Shown: in pieces, positions 42,381-50,916 of the stretch
Layout: the number at the start of each line of letters is the position of its first letter
How positions within the stretch are numbered: position 1 is the first letter of the stretch
Source of the DNA: Oceaniglobus trochenteri
GTDB taxonomy: Bacteria > Pseudomonadota > Alphaproteobacteria > Rhodobacterales > Rhodobacteraceae
NCBI RefSeq assembly: GCF_020529025.1
Contig: NZ_JACNMM010000019.1
Span: 1-62,543, forward strand
DNA: 62,543 bases
Direction: 5' to 3'
The notes under the pieces: model-generated
Told to the model about the DNA's origin: nothing
The model's input: only the letters and a program-made list of their open reading frames with translations
Databases searched by the model: none
Position numbers and translations under genes: made by a program

Positions 42381-43058
42381 ATGCCTGTCATTTCATTCGC
42401 GACATCCAAGGGCGGGGCGGGCAAGACCACCTCGGCCATCGTCCTGGGCACGGAACTGGCCCAGGGCACCGATGTCATCATGATCGACGCCGACCCGGCC
42501 CACCGGCTTTCGCGCTGGTCCACCCTGTCGCCGCTGCCCGAAAGGCTGGGCGTGATCACCAGCGGCGGCGAACGTTCGATCCAGGACGAGATCGCCCGCG
42601 CACAGCGCCAGGCCACCTTCGTGATCATCGACCTAGAAGGCTCGGCCAGCCGGCTGACATCCTTTGCCATCGCGGAATCCGACCTGGTGATCATCCCCTC
42701 GGGCGAAGAACAGCAGGACGCCGACGCCGCGATCGAGACCCTGGCCGAAATCGAGATGGAGGGCAGGGCGCGCCGCCGCCCGATCCCCACCGCGATCCTG
42801 TTTGCGCGCACCTCGGCGGCGGTGAAAAGCAAGCTCGAGAAACACATCCACCGCGAGCTGAGCCGGGCAGGGCGCGTCATGCAGACCGAGCTGCACCGCC
42901 GCACCGCCTTTTCGTCGCTGCACAACGCCGGTGGCGGGCTGCGCCAGCTTGACCCGGCCGATGTGAACGGGATCGACAAGGCCTTGGTCAACGCCCAGTC
43001 CTATGTTTCGGAAATCATCGATATCCTCGAGGAAAGCCGCCATGCCCAAACCGCTTGA
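42381..43058 (+). CDS. parA: Partition ATPase ParA (small, type Ib-like)
   Basis: A 225-aa Walker-type ATPase with deviant Walker A SKGGAGKTTS at residues 9-18, IDADPAHRLSRW and the Walker B VIIDLEG. It lacks the N-terminal DNA-binding domain of long ParA proteins. The ATG at 42381 is preferred over 42321, since the ATPase fold starts right there and AGAGGTAG precedes it. It segregates the plasmid together with the small partner gene overlapping its 3' end. Confidence 0.9.
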   Translation: MPVISFATSKGGAGKTTSAIVLGTELAQGTDVIMIDADPAHRLSRWSTLSPLPERLGVITSGGERSIQDEIARAQRQATFVIIDLEGSASRLTSFAIAESDLVIIPSGEEQQDADAAIETLAEIEMEGRARRRPIPTAILFARTSAAVKSKLEKHIHRELSRAGRVMQTELHRRTAFSSLHNAGGGLRQLDPADVNGIDKALVNAQSYVSEIIDILEESRHAQTA

Positions 43059-43311
43059 CATCGACCGCCTGAAACAGTTCGAAACCCCGGCGCGCAGGGA
43101 TGCCACCCCGCCCGCGACCGCGCCCGACCCCGAGCCGGTGCGCGCGCCTGCCGAACGCTGGCCCAGCCGCGAACCCCAGCGCGACGGCCAGATCAGCATC
43201 AAGGCGCCCCTCGAGGTGATCGAACGCTTCAAGCGCATCTGCAAGGACGACCGGCGCACCTATGCCGACATGCTGCGCATCCTGATGGACAACCACGAAT
43301 TCCCGAAGTGA
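43042..43311 (+). CDS. Small ribbon-helix-helix partition protein (ParB/ParG-like)
   Basis: An 89-aa protein: a Pro-rich, disordered first half and a C-terminal ribbon-helix-helix (QISIKAPLEVIERFKRICKDDRRTYADMLRIL). It overlaps parA by 17 bp, as centromere-binding partners of type Ib ParA usually do. It probably binds the repeats at 42218-42380. Confidence 0.78.
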   Translation: MPKPLDIDRLKQFETPARRDATPPATAPDPEPVRAPAERWPSREPQRDGQISIKAPLEVIERFKRICKDDRRTYADMLRILMDNHEFPK

Positions 43312-43390
43312 TCCCCCGGCGCGCCCTTTTCGTCGCCATTACCAGGACATAACCGCCCCGGGGCAGGGGGCCTTCGCCCCGATCCGGCGG

Positions 43391-45343
43391 TCAGTACAGG
43401 CCGTTGATCTCAAGCGGGAGCCGCTTGACGTTGCGGTTCAACAGCAGGCTGCCGCCCGGCACGGCCTCGCCCTGGGCGCCCTGCAACCGGCGGTATTTCT
43501 GTGCCGCCGCCGCCTTCACGTCTTCGGGGCTGCGCAGGATGGTGGGGCGCATGAAGACGAAAAGCGTGCGCCGCTCGCCCCCGGCGCGGCGCGACTTGAA
43601 CAGGTTGCCCACCACCGGAATGTCACCCAGAAGCGGCACCTTGCTTTCGCTCAGGGTTTCGTTGTCGGTGATCAGCCCGCCCAGCACGATGGTGCCGCCA
43701 TTGTCGGCCAGCACGGTGGTTTCGATCACCCGGCGGTTGGTGATCAGGTCGGCCGCACCGGGCACGGCGGCATCGATCAGCGCCGAAATCTCCTGCTGGA
43801 TCTCAAGCCGCACCACCCCGCCCGAGGTGACGCGGGGCAGCACGTTCATGGTGATGCCCACATCCTGACGCTGGATCGTGGTGAAGGGCTGGGCGGTGTT
43901 GCCGTCGGTGGCGAAACTGCCGGTGCGGAAGGGCACGTTCTGGCCCACGACGATCTTGGCCGCCTGGTTGTCCATGGTGGTGATCGACGGCGTGGACAGC
44001 AGGTTGGCGTTGCTGGACTGCGAAAGCGCCTGGATCAGCAGGCCGAAGTTGCCCTGATCCGACACCCCGATGGTCAGCCCGCCGGTCAGCGCCCGCGCGC
44101 TGGTCTGCCCCAGGGCCAGCAGCACCGATTGCAGCGACACGCCCGCATTGCCAAACGACGTGGCGGCGATGCCCCCCGGCGGGGCCGCATCGCCAAATCC
44201 GAACTGCACCCCCAGCCGGTCGGCCACATCGCCCGACACCTCGACGATGGCCGCCTCGATCAGAACCTGGGCGCGGCGCTGGTCCAGCGATTGCACAAGG
44301 CCCGCCACCTCGTCGATCTGGCGGGCCGTGCCGCGCACCACCACGGCGTTCTGTTCGGTGCTGGCCTGGATCGACACCTCGGGGATCGGGCTGTCGTTGG
44401 CGCGGATCGGGCGGAAGGTGCCGTCCTCGGTGGTTTCGGCGCCCACCGCCTCGGCCACCGGGTTGGTCAATTCGGTGCGCCCCAGAAGGGTGTTGCGGGC
44501 CAGTTCGGCCACCACCTCGGCATCGGCGTATTTCAGGCGCAGCACACGGGTGGCGATGACCAGGTCGGCAGTGGGGCGGGGGGCGATGTCCATGGCGCCG
44601 GCCAGGCGGCGGATCTCGGCGATATCCTCGGTGCCGCCGCGCACCAGCAGCAGGTTCGACCCCGGATCGACCGAGAGGCGCGCGCGCGCGCCCTCGCCCA
44701 GCACCTGCACGATGGCCTGGCCCACGGTGGCGGCATCGGCAAAGCGGAACGAGATCACCTGGGCGCGGTCTTCCTCGCGGCTGTCGAAGGTGCGGGCGAT
44801 ATCGAGGATGCGCATGGTGTTTTCGCGGGTGTCGGTGACGACGATGGCGTTGGGGTTGGTCAGCGCCTCGATATAGCCGGTCGTGGCCACCAGCGGGCGC
44901 AGCACGCGCACCGCCTCGCCGGGCGAGAGGCGCTGAAGCTCCAGCGTGCGGGTGACGATGTCCTGGCTGCCGGGCCCCTCGCCGGGCTGGGTGGTGCCCG
45001 AGGCCAGAGCCTCGGCCTGGGGCACCACCTGCCAGATGTCGCCGGCCATCACGGCGGTATAGCCGCGCACCCGAAGCGTGGACTGGAACAGCGACCAGAC
45101 CCCCCGCCAATCCAGTTCCTGGCTCGAAACCACGGTGACATTGCCGCTCAGCCCCGGATCGAGGATCAGGGTGCGCCCGGTGATCCGCGACACCTGTTCG
45201 GCAAAGACGGTGATGTCGGTGTCGCGCAGGTTGATGACGAAGCTGCCGTCGTCTTCCGCGTCCTGGGCCATGGCGGGGGCGGGCAGGGCCAGAAGAAGGC
45301 ACAGGGCAAGGCGAAACAGAAGTCGGGGCAAGGGGCGCCTCAT
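43391..45343 (-). CDS. gspD: Type II secretion outer-membrane secretin GspD
   Basis: A 650-aa secretin with signal peptide (LLALPAPAMAQ). Domains in order: N0 (VINLRDTDITVFAEQVSRITGRTLI), N1-N3 repeats, and the C-terminal secretin channel (VGQNVPFRTGSF, DVGITMNVLPRV, NRRVIETTVLADNGGTIVLGGLI, KVPLLGDIPVVGNLFKSR). No pilotin gene is evident. It is the last gene of gspG-H-I-C-D; the ATG overlaps the gspC stop. Confidence 0.95.
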   Translation of the reverse strand: MRRPLPRLLFRLALCLLLALPAPAMAQDAEDDGSFVINLRDTDITVFAEQVSRITGRTLILDPGLSGNVTVVSSQELDWRGVWSLFQSTLRVRGYTAVMAGDIWQVVPQAEALASGTTQPGEGPGSQDIVTRTLELQRLSPGEAVRVLRPLVATTGYIEALTNPNAIVVTDTRENTMRILDIARTFDSREEDRAQVISFRFADAATVGQAIVQVLGEGARARLSVDPGSNLLLVRGGTEDIAEIRRLAGAMDIAPRPTADLVIATRVLRLKYADAEVVAELARNTLLGRTELTNPVAEAVGAETTEDGTFRPIRANDSPIPEVSIQASTEQNAVVVRGTARQIDEVAGLVQSLDQRRAQVLIEAAIVEVSGDVADRLGVQFGFGDAAPPGGIAATSFGNAGVSLQSVLLALGQTSARALTGGLTIGVSDQGNFGLLIQALSQSSNANLLSTPSITTMDNQAAKIVVGQNVPFRTGSFATDGNTAQPFTTIQRQDVGITMNVLPRVTSGGVVRLEIQQEISALIDAAVPGAADLITNRRVIETTVLADNGGTIVLGGLITDNETLSESKVPLLGDIPVVGNLFKSRRAGGERRTLFVFMRPTILRSPEDVKAAAAQKYRRLQGAQGEAVPGGSLLLNRNVKRLPLEINGLY

Positions 45344-46200
45344 CGCAGGGGAAAGGACAGGGTAAGGGTCTTGCCGTCGCGCACCACTTCGAGACGGGCA
45401 AGCCCCGATGCGGCAATCCGGTCGTATAGGGCCTTGTCGCTGTTCACGTCGCCCACCTGTTCACCATTCACCCGCGCCACCAGGTCGCCGGGGCGCAACC
45501 CAGCCAGCCTTACGCCGCTGTCATGCTCGTTGGCAATGATATACCCGTCGTCGGTGGGAATCAGCCCTATGGATTTCAGAACCCCGGCAGGGTTGCGCTG
45601 AATCCTCTTTCGCCAGAAATCGATGTATTCCTCGGTGGTTTCGGGCGGTTCCTCGCGGGCGCGCGGGCTGGTGACGATGCGCCCGGCCAGACGGTCCAGC
45701 GGATCGTCGGGCGCGGGGGCGGTCTCTTCGGGGGTGGCCAGGTCGATCTCGGCGTCGGGGAAGGCCAGGATCTCCTGCCGCCCGTCGATGTCGAGGATCA
45801 CGTGGTTGGCCGCGACGCTGACCAGCAGCGCCTGCCCGTCCACGTCATCGCCGGGCAGATAGCCCCGGGTGACATCGGGGCTGGCGATGACCGCCAGCGA
45901 TTTCGCCGGGTCACGGGCCTGCACCACGCCGCGCAGTTCCAGTTGCAGGGTGGTCTGCTGCACCGGGGCGGCGGGGGCCTCGGGGGGCGGGGGGCTGCCG
46001 AAGGGGGCCAGCGCCAGGATCGCGAGGGTATCGACCGGCGCGGGGGCAGGGGGGGCCGGCGCGCGGGCGGGGGCTGCGGGCGGGGGCAGGATGTCGTTTC
46101 CGCCGCTCCAGTGCCAGGCCACCGGCGCGGCGGCCAGCGCCACCGACCCCGCGGCCAGCAGGACACCCGCAAGACGCAGCAGTTTCGCCCAACGGTTCAT
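45340..46200 (-). CDS. gspC: Type II secretion inner-membrane protein GspC with PDZ domain
   Basis: A 286-aa protein: N-terminal TM helix (LLRLAGVLLAAGSVALAAAPVAW), a Pro/Ala-rich linker, the homology region (LQLELRGVVQARDPAKSLAVIA), and a C-terminal PDZ domain (SGVRLAGLRPGDLVARVNGEQVGD). GspC links the secretin to the inner-membrane platform and helps to select substrates. It overlaps gspI and gspD. Confidence 0.92.
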   Translation of the reverse strand: MNRWAKLLRLAGVLLAAGSVALAAAPVAWHWSGGNDILPPPAAPARAPAPPAPAPVDTLAILALAPFGSPPPPEAPAAPVQQTTLQLELRGVVQARDPAKSLAVIASPDVTRGYLPGDDVDGQALLVSVAANHVILDIDGRQEILAFPDAEIDLATPEETAPAPDDPLDRLAGRIVTSPRAREEPPETTEEYIDFWRKRIQRNPAGVLKSIGLIPTDDGYIIANEHDSGVRLAGLRPGDLVARVNGEQVGDVNSDKALYDRIAASGLARLEVVRDGKTLTLSFPLR

Positions 46201-46583
46201 TGCCGCGCCCCGGTGTCAAGGAAACCGCCCATGCGCACCAGGGGGGCGGTGGGGGTTTCGGCGGGGGCGATGGCCAGGGCGATCTCGGTCAGGTCGGGGT
46301 CGTTCGTGGGGCGGCGGATCGCGTCGATGGTCCAGGCCTGGCCCAGCATGTCGATCCGCGTTTCGGGGGTGGGCAGCCCGGCGCGCAGGGCGGCCATGTA
46401 CCATTCCCCGGCCCAGCGGGCGGCGGTGCGGCGTTCCAGGTCGCCGATGCGCCCGACATGGGTTTCCACCGCCCCCAGCAGCGCCACGGCCGAGGCCGCC
46501 AGGATCGCCATGGCCACCAGCGCCTCGATCAGGGTGAATCCGGCCTCGCCGGCCCGGGGGGCGGGGTGCGGGCGCGGGTTCAC
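46197..46583 (-). CDS. gspI: Type II secretion minor pseudopilin GspI
   Basis: A 128-aa pseudopilin with cleavage site and N-helix AGEAGFTLIEALVAMAILAASAVALL, Glu at +5. The soluble part includes WAGEWYMAALRAGLP. The GTG at 46583 overlaps the gspH stop (GTGA). Initiates the pseudopilus tip with J and K, which are encoded in the other block. Confidence 0.88.
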   Translation of the reverse strand: MNPRPHPAPRAGEAGFTLIEALVAMAILAASAVALLGAVETHVGRIGDLERRTAARWAGEWYMAALRAGLPTPETRIDMLGQAWTIDAIRRPTNDPDLTEIALAIAPAETPTAPLVRMGGFLDTGARQ

Positions 46584-47128
46584 CGGGCCACCTGTTGCAT
46601 CGCCCGGCTGGTGGCCCGGGCGCCGTTCTGTTCGATCACCCACTGGGTGGCCTCGTCACCCGTCCAGAGCACCAGGGCCAGGGGGTCTTCGCCCGGGGCG
46701 AGGGTGGCGTCGGGGCGCAGGATGTGCTGGCGCCCCTCGCGCCGCTCGGGGTCGGCCTCGGCTAGGTGCATGCCCCTGGGCAGGGTGCTGCGCTGCCCCA
46801 GTTGGGGGGTGGCGTGGGGCTGCCATCCGGCCTCGGCGTAGGACAGGAACCGGTATCCCCCGTCATCCCAGATCAGCGCCGCCGGGGTGCCGGTAAGCTG
46901 GGCCAGTTCGCCCGCGCGCTCCAGCCGGGCGACCAGGCGTTCGGCCTGTTCGCGCGGATCTCCACCCCCGGCGAGGCGGCCGACCGACAGGCTCAGCGCG
47001 CCGGCCATCACGCCGATGATCGCCAGCACCACCAGGATCTCGACCAGCGTGACACCCGCCTCGCGGTCGCGGCGCGGGCATGGCGCGGACCGGCCCCGCG
47101 CCGGGCAGGGGGGGCTATTGCGCGGCAA
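46580..47128 (-). CDS. gspH: Type II secretion minor pseudopilin GspH
   Basis: A 182-aa pseudopilin: leader ending DREAG, then VTLVEILVVLAIIGVMAGALSLSV, and a beta-rich domain ending WVIEQNGARA. No ATG exists near the leader; the TTG at 47128, overlapping the end of gspG by 14 bp, is the most plausible start, but others cannot be excluded. Confidence 0.85.
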   Translation of the reverse strand: MPRNSPPCPARGRSAPCPRRDREAGVTLVEILVVLAIIGVMAGALSLSVGRLAGGGDPREQAERLVARLERAGELAQLTGTPAALIWDDGGYRFLSYAEAGWQPHATPQLGQRSTLPRGMHLAEADPERREGRQHILRPDATLAPGEDPLALVLWTGDEATQWVIEQNGARATSRAMQQVAR

Positions 47129-47621
47129 CCTGCGCCCCGTGCAGGATGTCGGCCGCGGCACCCTCGCCGCCGGGCTGTCCGTCGGCGCCCAGCGACAGCA
47201 GGTCGAAAGGCGCATCCGTCCCCGGTGCGCGATAGCCATAGGGGTTGCCCCAGGGATCGACCGGCACCTGTTGCAGATACCCCCCGGCAACCCAGTTTTC
47301 CGGCACCGGCGGGCTGACCGGCTTGCGGGCCAGCGCCTCGAGCCCCTGGGTGGTGGTGGGATAGGCGCGGTTGTCCAGCCGGTAGAGTTCAAGCGCGCTG
47401 GCGATGGTGCGGATATCGGTGCGCGCCACGGTGACGCGCGCCTCGTCCGGGCGGCCGATGACGTTGGGCACGATCAGCGCCGCCACCACCGCGATGATCA
47501 CCAGAACCACCATCATCTCGATCAGGGTCACGCCCGCTTCGGGGTGGCGCCGGGCGCGGGCCGGGCGCGCCGCGCGGCGCGGGCCTGCAAGGACGGAGTG
47601 CTCAGTCGGTCTGTCGGTCAT
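47115..47621 (-). CDS. gspG: Type II secretion major pseudopilin GspG
   Basis: A 168-aa major pseudopilin: long leader, cleavage at HPEAG|VTLIEMMVVLVIIAVVAAL, then the GspG blocks RPDEARVTVARTDIRTIASALELYRLDN, YPTTTQGLEAL and the C-terminal DPWGNPYGYR with the calcium-loop aspartates (LLSLGADGQPGGEG). The ATG at 47621 follows AAAGG. First gene of the minus-strand gsp operon, 75 bp from the divergent gspL. Confidence 0.95.
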   Translation of the reverse strand: MTDRPTEHSVLAGPRRAARPARARRHPEAGVTLIEMMVVLVIIAVVAALIVPNVIGRPDEARVTVARTDIRTIASALELYRLDNRAYPTTTQGLEALARKPVSPPVPENWVAGGYLQQVPVDPWGNPYGYRAPGTDAPFDLLSLGADGQPGGEGAAADILHGAQVAAQ

Positions 47622-47696
47622 GAAACCTTTTACCTGTCTATCCCGTATCTTCTTCAGCATATAGGCTGCACGGGAGACAGGACAGGCGAATTTCCG

Positions 47697-48893
47697 GTGA
47701 AACGCACCACATTGCAAGGTTTGAACGTGCCCAAGCGGCGCGATCCGCACCCCGCCCCGGCGGTGCCGGACGCCTTGCCCGAGCCTGCCGAAAACAGTGC
47801 CGAAACCGCCCTGATCCGGCGCCTGGAACAGGCCTGTTCGGCCCGCCGCATCCCCCCGCCCCAGGTGATTCGCGCCGAGCATGTCGCGCTGCTCACCGCC
47901 GATCTGCCGGTGCGCGGCACCCGCCAGCGGCTGGCCGCGCTGCCCTTTGCCCTGGAAGACCGGATCGCCGCCCCGCTTGAACGTGTGCACGTGGCCCTGG
48001 GCCCCTCGGCGGTGGTGCCGGATGCGCCCCGGCGGGTGCTGGCGGCGGTGCTGGCGCGCGATGTCATGGCCGGGGCCATGGCGCCCGAGGCCGGGCAGGG
48101 GCCTGTTCTGGCCGAAACCCTGGGCGTGCCGGCCCCGCCCCTGGACGCCGGAACCGGTGCCGCGGCCTGGGCCGTCTGGGGCATGGGCGAACGCTGCGTG
48201 GTGCGGGTGTCGGATGGCACCGGCTTTGCGGTGTCGGCCGCCATGCTGCCCCTGATCTGGGCGCGGGCCGGGCGCCCGGCCCTGACCCGGCTGGCGGCGC
48301 CCCTGCCTGGCGATCTGCCCTGCACCGACCTGTCGGGCGATCCGCCCGGCGTGGCCCCCGCCGACCTGGGCTTCGACCTGGCGCAGGGGGCCTTTGCGCG
48401 GGGCGGGGGCGGCTGGACGCGGGCCGCCGTCACCCTGGGCTGGGCGGCGGGCCTGGCCGCGCTGGCGCACCTGGGGCTGATGACGGCCGACCGCATCGCC
48501 CTGGGGCGCATCGCCGCCAGCGAACGCGCCGCCGCCCAGGCCGCCATCGCCCCGCTGCTGCCGGGCATCACCGTCACCCCCGACCCCGCGCCGCTGCTGG
48601 CGCGGCTGGCCCCTGCCGCCCCGGTACAGCGGCGCAGCGCCTTCCTGCCCCTGCTGGCGCAGGTCAGCGAGGTGATGCTGGAACAGGGCGGGCAGACCGC
48701 GCTCAGGCGGATGGGGTTCGATGGCACCACCGCGCAGCTTTCGCTGCTGATCGAGGCGGCGGACCTGGCCGCGCTCCAGGCCCTGGAACAGGCGCTGAGC
48801 GGGGCCGGGTTCGACGTGCAGAGCGGCGCCGCCACCGCAACCGAGGGCGCCGCCCAGGCCGAGTTCCGCATCAGCGGCGGGGGGCGGGGATGA
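47697..48893 (+). CDS. gspL: Type II secretion inner-membrane protein GspL
   Basis: A 398-aa protein with an actin-like cytoplasmic part (VALLTADLPVRGTRQRLAALPFALEDRI, typical for GspL), one TM helix near residue 250 (VTLGWAAGLAALAHLGLM) and a C-terminal ferredoxin-like periplasmic domain. The GTG at 47697 follows GGACAGGCG. It recruits the ATPase GspE and pairs with GspM, whose start overlaps its stop. Confidence 0.9.
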   Translation: MKRTTLQGLNVPKRRDPHPAPAVPDALPEPAENSAETALIRRLEQACSARRIPPPQVIRAEHVALLTADLPVRGTRQRLAALPFALEDRIAAPLERVHVALGPSAVVPDAPRRVLAAVLARDVMAGAMAPEAGQGPVLAETLGVPAPPLDAGTGAAAWAVWGMGERCVVRVSDGTGFAVSAAMLPLIWARAGRPALTRLAAPLPGDLPCTDLSGDPPGVAPADLGFDLAQGAFARGGGGWTRAAVTLGWAAGLAALAHLGLMTADRIALGRIAASERAAAQAAIAPLLPGITVTPDPAPLLARLAPAAPVQRRSAFLPLLAQVSEVMLEQGGQTALRRMGFDGTTAQLSLLIEAADLAALQALEQALSGAGFDVQSGAATATEGAAQAEFRISGGGRG

Positions 48894-49345
48894 GGGTTCT
48901 GGCCTCTCTCACCCCGCGCGAACGGGTCATGGTGATCGGCGGTGGCGCGGTTCTGATCGCCGCGCTGGCCTATCAGTTCGCATGGAGACCCCTGCGCGCC
49001 GACCTGGCCGAAACCCGCGCCGAAATCGCCGCCTACATGCAGGTGCAGGCCGCGGCCCGCGCCGCCGACCTGCCCGCCGCTGCCACCACCACCGCCCCCG
49101 TGCCGCGCGATCCGCCCGCCACCCGCATCACCCGCACCGCCCAGGCGGCGGGGCTGCGGCTCAGCCGGATCGAACCCGAGGGCGACCTGCTGAACGTGAC
49201 CCTGGGCGAGGTGCCCTTCGAGGCGCTGATCGGCTGGCTGACCACCCTGGAAGAGGCCGAGAACCTGGGCGTGAGCGGCATCGAGATCGACCGGCGCGCC
49301 GCCCCGGGCGTGGTGTCGGCGCGCATCGCGCTGGAGGAACTGTGA
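48890..49345 (+). CDS. gspM: Type II secretion inner-membrane protein GspM
   Basis: A 151-aa protein with the GspM beginning LTPRERVMVIGGGAVLIAALAYQFAW (TM helix), a coiled-coil-like Ala-rich stretch, and the periplasmic domain ending EAENLGVSGIEIDRR. It overlaps gspL by 4 bp and its TGA shares a base with the gspE ATG. Confidence 0.9.
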   Translation: MRVLASLTPRERVMVIGGGAVLIAALAYQFAWRPLRADLAETRAEIAAYMQVQAAARAADLPAAATTTAPVPRDPPATRITRTAQAAGLRLSRIEPEGDLLNVTLGEVPFEALIGWLTTLEEAENLGVSGIEIDRRAAPGVVSARIALEEL

Positions 49346-50913
49346 TGACCCACCCCGATGACGCGGCCGGGCAGGAACATCGCGCGGCCCCCGCGACGGC
49401 CCGCCTGACCTATGGCTTTGCCCGCGAACAGGGCGTGCTGCTGGTGGACGGAGAGGATGGCGCGCCGCTCTGCCGGCACCGCGCCGATGCGCCGCTTGCC
49501 GCCCTGATCGAGGCACAGCGCCTGGCCGGTGCCCTGGCCCGCTTCGAACCGGTCGATCCCGCAGCCTTTGAATCCGAGTTGAACCGCATCTACCGCGACA
49601 GCGCCAGCGCCGCTGCGCAGGAGGCCGCCGAGGCCGGCAGCGACCTGACCGCCCTGGCCAATGACGCCGCCTCGGTCGACGATCTTCTGGATCAGCGCGA
49701 CGATGCCCCCGTGGTGCGCCTGATCAACGCCCTGCTGCTTGAGGCGGTGCGCGAGAAGGCCAGCGACGTGCATATCGAGACCGAGGAGAACCGCCTTGTG
49801 GTGCGGTTCCGCTGTGACGGGGTATTGCGCGAGGTGATCGAGCCGAAACGCGCGCTGGCATCGCTTCTGATCAGCCGGATCAAGGTGATGGGCAAGCTGG
49901 ACATCGCCGAAAAGCGCCTGCCCCAGGACGGGCGCGTGTCACTGCGCATCGGCGGCTATGACCTTGACGTGCGGGTGTCCACCATTCCCAGCCAGTATGG
50001 CGAACGGGTGGTGCTGCGCCTTCTGGACCGGGGCCAGACGCGGCTGGGGATCGAACACCTGGGCATGTCGCAGACCGACCGCGCGGCCTTTGAACGCATC
50101 CTGGCGCGGCCCGACGGGTTGATGCTGGTCACCGGGCCCACCGGGTCGGGCAAGACGACATCGCTTTATGCCGCGCTCGACCGGCTGAACGATCGCTCCA
50201 CCAACATCATGACGGTGGAAGACCCGATCGAATATTCCATGGACGGCATCGGCCAGATGCAGGTCTCGGCCAAGACCGAACTGACCTTTGCGCGCGGCCT
50301 GCGCGCCATCCTGCGGCAAGACCCCGACGTGATCATGGTGGGCGAGATCCGCGACCGTGAAACCGCCCAGATCGCGGTGGAATCGGCAATGACCGGGCAT
50401 CTGGTGCTGTCGACCCTGCACACCAACAGCGCCGTGGGCGCCATTTCACGGCTGATCGACATGGGGGTCGAACCCTTCCTGCTGGCGCCCATGCTGCGCG
50501 GGCTGGTGGCGCAGCGGCTGGTGCGTCGGCTTTGCCCCGATTGCCGCGCGCCCGCCCGCGCCAGCGCGGCGCAGTCGGTGCTGCTGAACGGGGTGCTGGC
50601 CGAGGGCGCCGGGATCTTCCGCGCCGTCGGCTGCGACGCCTGCCATGGCAGCGGCTATCAGGGGCGGCAGGCGATCTACGAGGTGATCGAGGGCACCTCG
50701 GCGCTGGAACGCGCCGTGCATGACGGCGCCAGCGAGGCCGAGCTGACCCGCATCGCCCGCACCACCAGCCCCGGCATCCTGGCCGATGGCGTGGCCAAGA
50801 TCGTCGCCGGGATCACCACGGTGGAAGAGGTGGCCCGGGTGGTGCGCGAGGACGCGACCCTGGCCCATGACGGTGCAGAGGCGCCCCCACCGCCCCCCAC
50901 GGGCGGGGCCTGA
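49345..50913 (+). CDS. gspE: Type II secretion ATPase GspE
   Basis: A 522-aa secretion ATPase. N-terminal domain for GspL binding, then Walker A GPTGSGKTTSLYAAL, Asp box (TVEDPIEYSMDGIGQMQV), Walker B (DPDVIMVGEIRDRETAQIA), His box (MTGHLVLSTLHTNSAVGA) and the CPDC / CDACHG zinc cysteines. All catalytic elements are intact. It powers pseudopilus assembly. Confidence 0.96.
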   Translation: MTHPDDAAGQEHRAAPATARLTYGFAREQGVLLVDGEDGAPLCRHRADAPLAALIEAQRLAGALARFEPVDPAAFESELNRIYRDSASAAAQEAAEAGSDLTALANDAASVDDLLDQRDDAPVVRLINALLLEAVREKASDVHIETEENRLVVRFRCDGVLREVIEPKRALASLLISRIKVMGKLDIAEKRLPQDGRVSLRIGGYDLDVRVSTIPSQYGERVVLRLLDRGQTRLGIEHLGMSQTDRAAFERILARPDGLMLVTGPTGSGKTTSLYAALDRLNDRSTNIMTVEDPIEYSMDGIGQMQVSAKTELTFARGLRAILRQDPDVIMVGEIRDRETAQIAVESAMTGHLVLSTLHTNSAVGAISRLIDMGVEPFLLAPMLRGLVAQRLVRRLCPDCRAPARASAAQSVLLNGVLAEGAGIFRAVGCDACHGSGYQGRQAIYEVIEGTSALERAVHDGASEAELTRIARTTSPGILADGVAKIVAGITTVEEVARVVREDATLAHDGAEAPPPPPTGGA

Positions 50914-50916
50914 TCC

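Noticed and set aside
47654-49516. 620-aa minus-strand ORF opposite gspL/gspM
   Set aside because: Antisense shadow with Arg/Ala/Gly-rich low complexity typical of GC-rich DNA.
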